Source: Cellulomonas wangleii
GTDB lineage: Bacteria > Actinomycetota > Actinomycetes > Actinomycetales > Cellulomonadaceae
DNA: 64,000 bases
Direction of reading: 5' to 3'
Assembly (NCBI RefSeq): GCF_018388445.1
Contig: NZ_CP074405.1
Coordinates: 3,906,001-3,970,000 of the forward strand
The notes below the pieces were generated by a model that ran no database searches, was not told the DNA's origin, and saw nothing but the letters and a program-made list of their open reading frames with translations. Positions within the stretch are counted from its first letter, which is position 1. Each line of letters opens with the position of its first letter. Both the position numbers and the translations under genes were made by a program. Shown one piece after another: positions 1 through 7,735 of this stretch.

Positions 1-752
1 GGCTCAACGTCATCCACCTGCCCAAGACCATCGACAACGACATCGCCGAGACCGACACGAGCTTCGGGTTCGCCACGGCCACGGAGATCGCGACCGACGC
101 GGTGGACCGGGTGCACTCCACGGCGCACAGCCACCACCGCATCATCCTCACGGAGATCATGGGGCACCGAGCGGGCTGGCTGACGCTGGCCGCCGGGGTC
201 GCGGGCGGCGCGGACATCATCCTGATCCCCGAGATCCCGTACACGATCGAGTCGGTCGCCGAGACGATCCGGCGTCGTACCGCCCACGGCTCGTCGTTCT
301 CCGTGGTGGCCGTCGCCGAGGGCGCCCGGGACGTCGAGGACACCGCGGACTACGAGGCGGCACAGCTGCTCGTGAAGTCCGCGAAGACGCCCGAGTCGCG
401 GCGTGCGGCCAAGAAGCACCTGGCCCACGTCGAGGACGCGCAGCGGGAGCACACGTTCAAGCTGGCGCGCGAGCTCGAGGCCGCCACAGGGCTGGAGACG
501 CGCGTGACGATCCTGGGGTACGTGCAGCGCGGCGGGACGCCGTGCGCGGCGGACCGTCTGCTCGCGACGCGCCTGGGTGCGGCGGCGGCGGACCTCGTGG
601 ACCGCGGCGAGTTCGGTGTGATGGTCGCCGCGCGCGGTGACGACGCCGTCCCGGTGCCGCTGTCCGACGTGGCCGGCAAGGTCAAGCTCGTCCCGCCGGA
701 CCACGCGTGGGTGCGGGCGGCGCGCCAGGTGGGCACCGGGCTGGGCGACTGA
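1..752 (+). CDS. pfkA: 6-phosphofructokinase, 3' part (cut by window start)
   Basis: This is the C-terminal part of a phosphofructokinase; the reading frame is already open at base 3. The visible start contains the PKTIDNDI motif of the PFK active site (the Asp of TIDND is the catalytic base), followed by the MGHRAGW segment that binds fructose 6-phosphate and the GYVQRGG segment near the end. The enzyme phosphorylates fructose 6-phosphate in cytosolic glycolysis. Actinobacterial members of this clade can use ATP or pyrophosphate; the residues that decide this (the GGDGS region) lie upstream of the window, so the donor cannot be settled here. About 249 residues are present. The stop is TGA at 750-752. 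Confidence in the family is high. Confidence 0.93.
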   Translation, partial: LNVIHLPKTIDNDIAETDTSFGFATATEIATDAVDRVHSTAHSHHRIILTEIMGHRAGWLTLAAGVAGGADIILIPEIPYTIESVAETIRRRTAHGSSFSVVAVAEGARDVEDTADYEAAQLLVKSAKTPESRRAAKKHLAHVEDAQREHTFKLARELEAATGLETRVTILGYVQRGGTPCAADRLLATRLGAAAADLVDRGEFGVMVAARGDDAVPVPLSDVAGKVKLVPPDHAWVRAARQVGTGLGD

Positions 753-836
753 CCCGCCCGCCTGGCGCGTGGCGCCCGGTCGGCGCAAGGTGGGCCGAGG
801 GTCCCGCGACGCGCGGGCCGCCGCGAGGGGGCCGAC

Positions 837-1676
837 ATGTGCCGATGGCTGGCGTACTCCGGGGCTCCGGTCACGCTGAACGACCTGCTCTACAAGCCGG
901 CGAACTCGCTCGTGCTGCAGAGCCTGCACAGCCGGATGGGTGCGGAGCCCACCAACGGTGACGGCTTCGGCATCGGCTGGTACGACGGGCACGCGCCGGA
1001 GCCGGGCATCTTCCGCAGCACCGAGCCCGCGTGGAGCGACCCCAACCTGCGCGAGCTGGCGCGTCACGTCCGCTCGGGCACGGTGTTCGCGCACGTGCGC
1101 GCCACCAGCGGCACGGCGATCCAGCTGACCAACTGCCACCCCTTCCGCCAGGGTGACTGGCTGTTCATGCACAACGGGGCGGTCGACCGGTTCCCGCTCC
1201 TCAAGCGGGACCTGCAGCTCGCGGTCGACCCCGCGCTGTTCCCGACGATCGAGGGCACGACCGACTCCGAGACCCTGTTCCACCTGGCGCTCACGTTCGG
1301 CCTGACGGACGACCCGCCGGCCGCGATGGCGACCGCGGTCGGCCTCGTCGAGGCGACGGGCCGGCGCCACGGCGTCGACTTCCCGTTCCAGGGCACGCTC
1401 GCCGTGACCGACGGGCACCGCATGTGGGCCGTCCGCTACTCCTCCGAGGGCCGCTCGCGCACGCTGTTCCGCAACGCCGACGTGTCGGTCCTGCGGCAGC
1501 ACTACCCGGACCACGCCGCGCTGCAGGGCCTGTCGGACGACACCCGCGTCATCGTGTCCGAGCCGCTGGGCGAGCTGCGCGGCGCGTGGCTCGAGGTACC
1601 CGAGGGCACGTGCCTCGTCGTCGACGGCGCGGACGAGGAGCTGCACCCGTTCGTCCCGACGGCGCCGGCCGCCTGA
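837..1676 (+). CDS. class II glutamine amidotransferase (YafJ/EgtC-like)
   Basis: The 279-residue protein begins MCRWLAYSG, so removal of Met exposes Cys2, the N-terminal nucleophile of Ntn-type class II glutamine amidotransferases. Further landmarks are the NGDGFGIGWY stretch at about residue 40, the HVRATSG segment at about 88 and the NCHPF / HNGAV pair at about 100-118, all typical of the glutaminase domain. There is no synthetase domain, so it belongs to the stand-alone YafJ/EgtC-like group that hydrolyses gamma-glutamyl bonds. No ergothioneine genes are nearby, so an EgtC role is not supported. It is cytosolic and follows the phosphofructokinase by 84 bases; a GAGGGG sequence precedes the ATG. 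The exact substrate is unknown. Confidence 0.85.
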   Translation: MCRWLAYSGAPVTLNDLLYKPANSLVLQSLHSRMGAEPTNGDGFGIGWYDGHAPEPGIFRSTEPAWSDPNLRELARHVRSGTVFAHVRATSGTAIQLTNCHPFRQGDWLFMHNGAVDRFPLLKRDLQLAVDPALFPTIEGTTDSETLFHLALTFGLTDDPPAAMATAVGLVEATGRRHGVDFPFQGTLAVTDGHRMWAVRYSSEGRSRTLFRNADVSVLRQHYPDHAALQGLSDDTRVIVSEPLGELRGAWLEVPEGTCLVVDGADEELHPFVPTAPAA

Positions 1677-1702
1677 CCTCGCCGGGGACCACGGGCGCCC
1701 GG

Positions 1703-1724
1703 CCGGCCCGAGGGTCCGGGCCGG
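1703..1724. terminator. bidirectional hairpin between convergent genes
   Basis: An 8-bp perfect stem, CCGGCCCG at 1703-1710 and CGGGCCGG at 1717-1724, encloses a 6-base loop. It lies between the amidotransferase stop at 1676 and the stop of the convergent XRE gene at 1725, so it can serve both. There is no T tract, as is common in high-GC actinobacteria. Confidence 0.6.
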
Positions 1725-1958
1725 TCACACCGGGCTGGGCGCCTCGTGTTCCCCGTCCGGCTCCCAGCGCAGCAGGTCGCCCGGCTGGCACTCCAGCACC
1801 TCGCACAGCGCGGCGAGCGTGGTGAAGCGCACGGCCTTGGCGCGCCCGTTCTTCAGCACCGCGAGGTTGGCGGGCGTGATGCCGACGCGCTCCGCGAGCG
1901 TCCCGACGGACATCTTGCGGCGCGCGAGCATGACGTCGACGTCCACGACGATCGGCAT
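1725..1958 (-). CDS. small XRE/Cro-type DNA-binding protein (YozG-like)
   Basis: A 77-residue protein made almost entirely of a helix-turn-helix: MSVGTLAERVGIT (first helices) and PANLAVLKNGRAKAVRF (recognition helix), then a CEVLECQPGDLLRW tail. This C-terminal 'L.C.PgDLl' pattern is typical of the small YozG-type HTH_26 family. The ATG overlaps the stop of the upstream membrane gene by one base (TGATG), so the two are translationally coupled. In this family the regulator normally sits downstream of a DUF2975 membrane protein, exactly as here, and is expected to control its own operon; see the promoter at 2493-2521. Confidence 0.85.
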   Translation of the reverse strand: MPIVVDVDVMLARRKMSVGTLAERVGITPANLAVLKNGRAKAVRFTTLAALCEVLECQPGDLLRWEPDGEHEAPSPV

Positions 1959-2452
1959 CAGATCACCTCGTCGAGCTCGTCGCGCAGGCGCCGGGCCTCG
2001 CGGTCGCGGTCGACGGCCTGTGCGAGCAGCATCCGCAGCAGCAGGACGATCAGGGCGACGCCGCCGACGACGAGCGCCGCGCCGCAGACCAGCAGCACGA
2101 TGCCCGGGGCGACCGCCTCCCCCGGCGCGAGCACGACCGCCAGCGCGAACGCCAGGACCGCCGCCGCGGTGATGGCGCCGATGATGACGTCGACCCAGCG
2201 GAACGCGGCGGGGGTGAACACCTCCTCGCGGCGGACCATCGTCAGCAGACGCCAGACGCACACGCCGCAGACCTGCAGCGTGAGGAGCCCCAGCACGAAG
2301 ATCGCGACGAACGGCACCCGCACGGACAGCGGGGCGCCGGCCTCCACCAGGTCGGTCCACAGCAGCGGCGCCATGACGCACTGGACGAACAGGGTCCCCG
2401 CGAGCGCGAGCGCGATGACGACGCGCAGCGCTCCGACGGTCAGGTTGCGCAT
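1958..2452 (-). CDS. DUF2975 membrane protein
   Basis: A 164-residue protein with four predicted membrane segments at about residues 7-28, 45-66, 92-112 and 118-140, followed by a charged C-terminal helix rich in Arg and Asp. The loop with RREEVFTPAAFRWVD after the second segment is characteristic of DUF2975. The start chosen is the ATG at 2452, because GAGGAG lies 8 bases upstream; a longer frame exists but would read through the promoter. The gene pairs with the XRE regulator downstream. The biochemical role of DUF2975 is unknown; such pairs are found widely in Firmicutes and Actinobacteria. Confidence 0.82.
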   Translation of the reverse strand: MRNLTVGALRVVIALALAGTLFVQCVMAPLLWTDLVEAGAPLSVRVPFVAIFVLGLLTLQVCGVCVWRLLTMVRREEVFTPAAFRWVDVIIGAITAAAVLAFALAVVLAPGEAVAPGIVLLVCGAALVVGGVALIVLLLRMLLAQAVDRDREARRLRDELDEVI

Positions 2453-2492
2453 GACGGGCTCCTCGATCGAACGTCCGGTGTCAGACGCGACG

Positions 2493-2521
2493 AATCTATC
2501 GAGAAACGATCGATTCCTCAA
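2493..2521 (-). promoter_or_regulatory. promoter with overlapping ATCG dyad for the DUF2975-XRE operon
   Basis: On the minus strand a -35 box TTGAGG (2521-2516) and a -10 box TAGATT (2498-2493) are spaced by exactly 17 bases. The spacer contains ATCGATCG followed by CTCGAT, giving ATCG/CGAT inverted half-sites around TTTCT. The AT-rich stretch is unlike its surroundings. A regulator bound here would block the promoter, so autoregulation by the XRE protein is the natural inference. Confidence 0.6.
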
Positions 2522-2564
2522 GATAGTCGATCGGGGAGCCGGTCGCAGCGCGCTCGGCACGCCC

Positions 2565-3488
2565 TCAGACGCGCACGACGACCTTGCCCCGCACGTGCCC
2601 CTCGGCGACGAGGTCGTGCGCCGCGGCCGCGTCCGCGAGGTCGAAGACCTGCGCCACGTCGACCTTCACGGCGCCGTCGTCGATCAGCCGCGTGAGCGCG
2701 TCGAGGTCCCCCGTGCTGGGCCGCACCCACACGTAGTGCCCGCCGAGCTCGTCGCGCGCAGCGGTGTCGACGATCGACGCGACCGTGCCGCCGTCGGCCA
2801 GGACCGCGCGCGTCGTCGGCACCAGGTCGTCCGAGCCGTAGTCCAGGACGACGTCGACGCCCTGCGGTGCCAGCGCGCGCACGCGCTCGACCAGGCCGTC
2901 GCCGTACTCGACGGGCTCGGCACCCAGGCCGCGCAGGTGCTCGTGGTTGCGCGCCGACGCGGTCCCGATGACGCGCGCCCCGCGGGCCCGCAGGATCTGC
3001 ACGGCGAACTGCCCGACGCCCCCGGCCGCGGCGTGCACGAGCACCGTCCGCCCGTCGCGCACCCCGACGCGCTCGATGGTCTGGTACGCCGTGAGCCCCG
3101 CGAGCGGCACCGCCGCGGCCTCCTCGAAGCTCAGCGACGCGGGCTTGCGGGCCAGCGTCCGCACGGGCGCGGAGACCAGCTCGGCGAACGTCCCACCGTG
3201 CAGCCAGTCCTTGCGGACGTACCCGTAGACGTCGTCGCCGGCCGCCAGCTCCGGGGTGTCCAGGCCCGGCCGCTCGACGACGCCCGCCACGTCCCACCCC
3301 GGGATCGCGGGGAACTCGGTGTCGATGATCTGGTCGAGGTACCCGGCGCGGATCTTCCAGTCCACCGGGTTCACGGACGCGGCACGTACCCGCACCAGGA
3401 CGCTGTCGGAGCCGACCTTGGGCTCCGGCTGGTCGGTGAGCTGCAGGACGTCGCTGCCGCCGAAGTGGTCGTAGGTGATGGCTCGCAT
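2565..3488 (-). CDS. NADP-dependent quinone-oxidoreductase-like MDR enzyme
   Basis: A 307-residue medium-chain dehydrogenase/reductase without the catalytic zinc ligands. Residues 1-120 form the GroES-like fold (ASVNPVDWKIRAGYL, IPGWDVAGVV), and the Rossmann part starts near residue 140 with VHAAAGGVGQFAVQIL, the AxxGGVG dinucleotide signature. These zinc-free enzymes usually reduce quinones or alpha,beta-unsaturated carbonyls with NADPH in the cytosol. The gene stands alone between the DUF2975 pair and the TetR gene, with an 59-base gap to the latter. The substrate is not predictable. Confidence 0.85.
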   Translation of the reverse strand: MRAITYDHFGGSDVLQLTDQPEPKVGSDSVLVRVRAASVNPVDWKIRAGYLDQIIDTEFPAIPGWDVAGVVERPGLDTPELAAGDDVYGYVRKDWLHGGTFAELVSAPVRTLARKPASLSFEEAAAVPLAGLTAYQTIERVGVRDGRTVLVHAAAGGVGQFAVQILRARGARVIGTASARNHEHLRGLGAEPVEYGDGLVERVRALAPQGVDVVLDYGSDDLVPTTRAVLADGGTVASIVDTAARDELGGHYVWVRPSTGDLDALTRLIDDGAVKVDVAQVFDLADAAAAHDLVAEGHVRGKVVVRV

Positions 3489-3547
3489 ACCGACCGCAAC
3501 CGCCCAGGGGTGCGGGTCTGTTCCGCCCCGCCGTGGTCCCGCGGCCG

Positions 3548-4111
3548 TCAGCGCGTGAGCACCGCGCGCACCGCCGCCCGGACGGTGTCCACGTCCGCAC
3601 CGCCCTCGATGAGCGCACCGGCCCGCTGCACCATGGCGTTGACGAGCTCCGCCACGACCTCGGGCTCGGCGACCCCCGCGCCCCGCAGGGCCGCGACCAG
3701 GGGCTCGACGTGCTGACCGTGCATCTCCTGCACCCAGGGGTCGGAGAACGCACGAGGGCTGAACGCCGCGAGCGCGCTGATGACGGCGTGCTCACCCTCC
3801 GCGACGAGCCTGAGGTTGGCGTCGGCGTACGCGACGACCCGGGCGACCGGGTCGTCCTGCGCACCCATCGCCTGGGCGATGGCCTCGCTCCAGCGCGGCA
3901 GCGCCTCCACGACGACCGCCCGGAACAGGTCCTCCCGGGACGGGAAGTAGTGGTAGATGCTCGACCGTGCGAGCCCCGCCTTCGCGGCGACCGCCGCGAA
4001 GGTGGGCTCGACGTCGGGTGCGTCCGCGAGCAGCTCGCGGGTGGCGTCGAGGATCGCGCGGCGCTGGGCCTCGCGGTGCTCGGGCACCGTGCGCGCCGTG
4101 ATGCGTGGCAC
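3548..4111 (-). CDS. TetR family regulator of the adjacent ABC exporter
   Basis: A 187-residue TetR-type repressor. Residues 15-60 carry the helix-turn-helix with FAAVAAKAGLARSSIYHYFPSREDLF, a near-consensus TetR recognition segment; the remainder is the helical ligand/dimer domain. The start is GTG at 4111 preceded by GGAGG at a 5-base distance. It is the last gene of a three-gene operon (permease, ATPase, TetR), 15 bases after the ATPase stop, which suggests feedback control. Two matching 15-bp inverted repeats upstream of the permease (5972-6008) are the likely operators. Confidence 0.87.
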   Translation of the reverse strand: MPRITARTVPEHREAQRRAILDATRELLADAPDVEPTFAAVAAKAGLARSSIYHYFPSREDLFRAVVVEALPRWSEAIAQAMGAQDDPVARVVAYADANLRLVAEGEHAVISALAAFSPRAFSDPWVQEMHGQHVEPLVAALRGAGVAEPEVVAELVNAMVQRAGALIEGGADVDTVRAAVRAVLTR

Positions 4112-4126
4112 GCGTCCTCCTGTTCG

Positions 4127-4810
4127 TCAGACGGCGCGCAGGCGTCCGTCGACCATCTCGAGCACGCGGTCGCAGTGCTCCAGCACGTCGTGGTCGTGCG
4201 TGACCATCACCGTAGCGACCCCGAACTCGTGCGTCTGACGCGCGAGCAGCTCGACGATCTCGTGGCTGCGGCGCCGGTCGAGCGCGGCCGTCGGCTCGTC
4301 GACCAGCAGGACCGACGGGGAGGCCACCAGCGCGCGGGCGATCCCGACGCGCTGACGCTCACCGCCGGACAGCTTCCCGGGCCGGCGCTTCGCGTGGTCG
4401 GCCATGCCGACGGCGGCGAGCAGCTGCTCGGGCGGCTTCACCGCGCGGCGACCGGTGATCTTCTCGACCAGGCGGAGCTGGTCGATCGCGGTCAGCGCGG
4501 GCACCAGGTTGCCGGACTGGAAGACGAACCCGACGTGGTCACGGCGGTACCGGGCCAGGGCGGCCTTCGACATGCTCGCCAGGTCGGCGCCGCCGACGAC
4601 GACCGAGCCGGACGTCGGCGTCGTCAGACCGCCGGCGACGGCCAGCAGGCTCGACTTGCCGGCGCCGGACGGGCCGACGACGGCCACGATCTCCCCGGGG
4701 GTGACCGTCAGGTCCACGTGGTCGAGGGCGTCGACCTGGGTGTCACCGTCGCCGAAGGTCAGGACGACGTCGCTCAGCGCGAGGCCCGTGCGGGTGGTGG
4801 TCGTGGTCAT
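4127..4810 (-). CDS. ABC transporter ATP-binding protein (LolD/MacB-type)
   Basis: A 227-residue ATPase. It shows Walker A GPSGAGKSS near residue 45, the Q-loop VFQSGNLVPALT, the signature LSGGERQR near 140, Walker B VLLVDEP with the catalytic Glu changed to the usual DEPTAALD context, and the H-loop MVTHD. The class is that of LolD/MacB-type ATPases, which power FtsX-fold permeases. The ATG overlaps the permease stop by four bases (ATGA), so the two subunits are co-translated. The transported substrate is unknown; a TetR partner suggests an exported drug or envelope compound. Confidence 0.92.
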   Translation of the reverse strand: MTTTTTRTGLALSDVVLTFGDGDTQVDALDHVDLTVTPGEIVAVVGPSGAGKSSLLAVAGGLTTPTSGSVVVGGADLASMSKAALARYRRDHVGFVFQSGNLVPALTAIDQLRLVEKITGRRAVKPPEQLLAAVGMADHAKRRPGKLSGGERQRVGIARALVASPSVLLVDEPTAALDRRRSHEIVELLARQTHEFGVATVMVTHDHDVLEHCDRVLEMVDGRLRAV

Positions 4811-5937
4811 CGGTTCTCTCCCAGCGCGGTCAGCGGGTCGACTCGGGCGATGCGGACGGTCGCGACGGCGGCGCCGAGCAGACCCAGTCCGAGCAGCAGG
4901 AGCGCACCGGTCGCGATGGGCCCGCTCTCCAGCTCGAACGGCATGCCGGTACCGACGAGCAGCGAGCCGAGCCCGAGGCCGACGGCCAGACCGGCGCCGA
5001 CGGACACGACGAGCAGGATCGCGGCCTGCGCCAGACCGTCGCCCAGCAGGAAGCGCGTCGAGGCGCCCATGGCGCGCATGACGGCGAGCTCGCGGGTGCG
5101 CTGCACGGTCCACAGCGTGAAGAACGCGCCGACGACGAGAGCCGAGATGGCGTACAGGAAGCCCTGGATGAGCTGCATGGTCATGATCTCGGCGGTGTAG
5201 CCCGGCGACGAGTCGAAGGCGTCCTTGATCGTCCGTGCCGAGGTGCCCGCGTCCGCGTCCCCCGCGGCCAGGTCGGGCAGGGCGCCGTCGACGCCGCGCA
5301 GCGCGACGACGCTCGCCGCGTCGTACGCCTCCGCGGTGGCCTGCTGGCCGGGCACGGTCGCCGAGTGGATCTCCTGCCAGGTGCGCAGGTGCAGGAAGCC
5401 GATGTCCATGTGGCCGAAGGTGCGCTGGTCGGTGGTGAAGCCCACGACCTCGAGCTCCGTGCCGATGCGGTCGATGGTCAGGACGTCACCGAGCGCGACG
5501 CCCTCGTCCTGCGCGGAGGCCGACAGCACGACCTCCCCCTCGGCGGCCAGAGCGCGCCCGTCGCCCGTCTCGGGCTCGACGAACCCGCCGGGCTCGACGC
5601 CGAAGAGGGTGAGGTCGACGGGCGTGCCGTCCTCGTTCTTCGCGTTGACGATCGCGGTGCCGAGCAGCTCGGCCCCGTCGACGTCGTCGCGCGCGGCCCA
5701 GGCGTCGCGCTCGGCCGACGTCACGACGCTGCGGGTGAACGCGGAGTCGGTCTTGGTGCCGTCCTCGAACGCGACCGCGTCCACGGGGCTGCGCATGAGC
5801 CCGGAGACGCCGTCGACCACGAGGCCGGACGACAGGCCGGACAGCAGGACCATGAGGACGCTGATGAGGCCGACGACGGCGCCCATCAGCCCGAATCGGG
5901 TGCGCGCGAACGCGAGCTCGCGCAGAGCGAGGAACAC
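4807..5937 (-). CDS. FtsX-like ABC permease
   Basis: A 376-residue permease with one N-terminal membrane segment (about residues 17-40), a periplasm-facing domain of about 220 residues, and three C-terminal segments (about 245-350) separated by RTRELAVMRAMGAS, the coupling-helix motif of FtsX/MacB permeases. The chosen GTG at 5937 gives the usual VFLALREL(A)xxRxR start and has AGAGG upstream. It is the first gene of the operon with the ATPase and TetR. Members of this family move lipoproteins, lipids or drugs or act mechanically on the envelope; no substrate can be assigned. Confidence 0.88.
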   Translation of the reverse strand: MFLALRELAFARTRFGLMGAVVGLISVLMVLLSGLSSGLVVDGVSGLMRSPVDAVAFEDGTKTDSAFTRSVVTSAERDAWAARDDVDGAELLGTAIVNAKNEDGTPVDLTLFGVEPGGFVEPETGDGRALAAEGEVVLSASAQDEGVALGDVLTIDRIGTELEVVGFTTDQRTFGHMDIGFLHLRTWQEIHSATVPGQQATAEAYDAASVVALRGVDGALPDLAAGDADAGTSARTIKDAFDSSPGYTAEIMTMQLIQGFLYAISALVVGAFFTLWTVQRTRELAVMRAMGASTRFLLGDGLAQAAILLVVSVGAGLAVGLGLGSLLVGTGMPFELESGPIATGALLLLGLGLLGAAVATVRIARVDPLTALGENR

Positions 5938-5971
5938 GGGGTCAGACCTCTCGCCGGGGACACACGTCTTG

Positions 5972-6008
5972 TTGACGCACTGTCGACATCTTATCGACGC
6001 GCTGTCGA
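5972..6008. promoter_or_regulatory. twin TetR-type operators upstream of ABC operon
   Basis: Two 15-bp copies of an imperfect/perfect dyad are present: TTGACGCACTGTCGA at 5972-5986 and TCGACGCGCTGTCGA at 5994-6008, identical at 13 of 15 positions, with centres 22 bases apart (about two helical turns). A further arrangement, GTCGA/TCGAC, bridges the two copies at 5982-5998. The position just upstream of the permease GTG fits binding by the operon's TetR protein. Confidence 0.6.
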
Positions 6009-6050
6009 AATGAGGCGCCCGCCGGGTGAGAGATGGGCCACTGCGGGGCG

Positions 6051-6710
6051 TCAGGGGGCCAGGAGGTCCACCACCAGCCCCGTCGCGATGCCGACCATCA
6101 CCGCGGCGATCACGGCGTCCAGGACCCGCCACGCCGCCGGGCGGGCGAACACCGGGCGCAGCAGCCGCGCCCCGTACCCCAGCGCCGTGAACCACAGCAC
6201 GCTGCCGACGCCGGCGCCCGCGGCGAACCACCAGCGCGCGTCGCCGTGACCGGCGGCCACCGAGCCCAGCAGCACCACCGTGTCGAGGTACACGTGGGGG
6301 TTCAGCCAGGTCAGGGCCAGGGTCGTCAGCGCCACGGCGGCCGCGGTCCCGGCGGCGCGGCCGACCGCGCCGTCCACGCCCGGAGTGCCGTCCACGACCG
6401 GCGCGCCGTCCACGACCAGCGCGTCGTCGCCGCGCACGGCCCGGCGCGCGGCCAGCGCCCCGTAGCCGAGGAGCACCGCCGCCCCGAGGACGGTGGTCAC
6501 CACGGTGACCGGACGGCTGGCGGCGACGACGGTGCCGACGCCCGCCGCCCCGACCGCGATGAGCAGCAGGTCGGAGACGGCGCAGATCGCCACCACCAGC
6601 CCCACGTGCTCGCGGCGCAGCCCGGTGCGCAGCACGTGCGCGTTCTGCGCGCCGATGGCGACGATGAGCGCGAGCCCGAACCCGAGCCCGGCGAGGGCGG
6701 ACGTCCACAT
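6051..6710 (-). CDS. argO: LysE/ArgO family amino-acid exporter
   Basis: A 219-residue membrane protein of the LysE superfamily. It opens with GLGFGLALIVAIGAQNAHVLRTGL, whose IGAQN motif and the later TWLNPHVYLDT motif are hallmarks of ArgO/LysE exporters of basic amino acids. Six membrane segments can be counted; a hydrophilic insert rich in V-D-G repeats lies near residues 98-115 and is longer than usual. It is divergent from an ArgP/LysG-type regulator, the classical arrangement for a lysine/arginine exporter under effector control. The ATG at 6710 gives the standard MWTxxxxG start; an upstream ATG at 6740 is less likely. Confidence 0.87.
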   Translation of the reverse strand: MWTSALAGLGFGLALIVAIGAQNAHVLRTGLRREHVGLVVAICAVSDLLLIAVGAAGVGTVVAASRPVTVVTTVLGAAVLLGYGALAARRAVRGDDALVVDGAPVVDGTPGVDGAVGRAAGTAAAVALTTLALTWLNPHVYLDTVVLLGSVAAGHGDARWWFAAGAGVGSVLWFTALGYGARLLRPVFARPAAWRVLDAVIAAVMVGIATGLVVDLLAP

Positions 6711-6748
6711 GAGGACGACGCTACGAGCGGCACCGGCCATCAGACCAG

Positions 6749-6772
6749 CGAATGTTCTGCACGTACCATTAG
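6749..6772. promoter_or_regulatory. candidate ArgP/LysG site between divergent genes
   Basis: The 71-base gap between argO and argP contains a dyad of GC.AATG and CATT.GC half-sites (6749-6772, 12-base centre), relatively AT-rich for the region. Its place overlaps the likely start regions of both genes. LysR-type proteins bind such loose dyads, but this assignment is tentative. Confidence 0.35.
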
Positions 6773-6781
6773 CGTGGCTGC

Positions 6782-7690
6782 ATGACCGACTGGGACCTGG
6801 GCCAGCTGCGGGCGCTGGCCGCGGCCGCCGACCTCGGCACGTTCGACGCCGCCGCACGCGCCCTGCACGTCACGCCCTCCGCCGTGAGCCAGCGCATCAA
6901 GGCGCTCGAGCAGACGGCCGGCGCCGTCCTGCTGCGCCGCGAGCGGCCCGTGCGCCCGACCGCCGCGGGCGAGCCCCTCGTCCGGCTGGCCCGCCAGCTC
7001 GACGCCCTCACCGCCGAGGCCACCCGCCACCTCACGCAGGACGCGACCGCGCCCCGCGTCACGCTCGCGGTCAACGGCGACTCGCTGACGACCTGGGTGC
7101 TGCCGGCGCTCGCACCGCTCGCGGACCGGGTCGCGCTGCGCATCGAGCGCGCGGACCAGGACCGCACCGCCGACCTGCTGCGCGACGGCACGGTCATGGG
7201 CGCGGTGACGTCCCAGGGCGCCGCCGTGCAGGGGTGCACCGTCGAACCGCTGGGCGTCATGCGCTATCGCCCCGTCGCGGCACCCGCGTTCGCCGCGCGG
7301 TGGTTCGGCGGGCCGTGGGACCCGGGTGCGGCCGACGCGGTGCGACCCGCTGCGCTCGCCGCCGCGCCGGTCGTCGTGTTCGACGCCGACGACCGCCTGC
7401 AGGACCGCTGGCTGCGCCGCCGGCGGGTGGACCCGGCCCGTCCGCCGCGGCACCTCGTGCCCGCGTCGGCGGACTTCGCCGTCGCGGTGCGCCTCGGGTT
7501 CGGCTGGGGGATGCTGCCCGACCAGCAGGCCGACGACGACGTCCGCGCGGGGCGCCTGGTGCGGCTGGCCGACGACGTGGTCGACGTGCCGCTGCTCTGG
7601 CAGCAGTGGTCGCTGCGGACCGACGCGCTGGACGCCGTCGCGCACGCCCTGCGCGCGGCCGCGGCGGCCACGCTCCTGCCGCCGGCCTGA
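6782..7690 (+). CDS. argP: LysR-type regulator, ArgP/LysG family
   Basis: A 302-residue LysR-type regulator. Residues 6-65 form the winged helix with LRALAAAADLGTFDAAARAL and VTPSAVSQRIKALEQ, a phrase characteristic of the ArgP/IciA/LysG branch. The rest is the effector-binding domain of two Rossmann-like lobes (for example LAVNGDSLTTWVLPAL). It lies head-to-head with argO and should activate the exporter when lysine or arginine accumulates, as for LysG in Corynebacterium and ArgP in E. coli. The ATG at 6782 follows very closely on an AT-rich TACCAT box, so the message may be leaderless. Confidence 0.87.
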   Translation: MTDWDLGQLRALAAAADLGTFDAAARALHVTPSAVSQRIKALEQTAGAVLLRRERPVRPTAAGEPLVRLARQLDALTAEATRHLTQDATAPRVTLAVNGDSLTTWVLPALAPLADRVALRIERADQDRTADLLRDGTVMGAVTSQGAAVQGCTVEPLGVMRYRPVAAPAFAARWFGGPWDPGAADAVRPAALAAAPVVVFDADDRLQDRWLRRRRVDPARPPRHLVPASADFAVAVRLGFGWGMLPDQQADDDVRAGRLVRLADDVVDVPLLWQQWSLRTDALDAVAHALRAAAAATLLPPA

Positions 7691-7735
7691 CCCGCGTCGA
7701 CGCAGCCGCCGTCCGCCCGTCGCCGGCGGCCCCGC

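Noticed and set aside
1746..5200. Very long plus-strand open frames opposite the DUF2975, MDR, TetR and ABC genes
   Set aside because: They are antisense shadows caused by high third-position GC; composition is Arg/His/Asp/Gly-rich and no domain is recognisable, while the minus-strand genes have clear motifs and ribosome sites.
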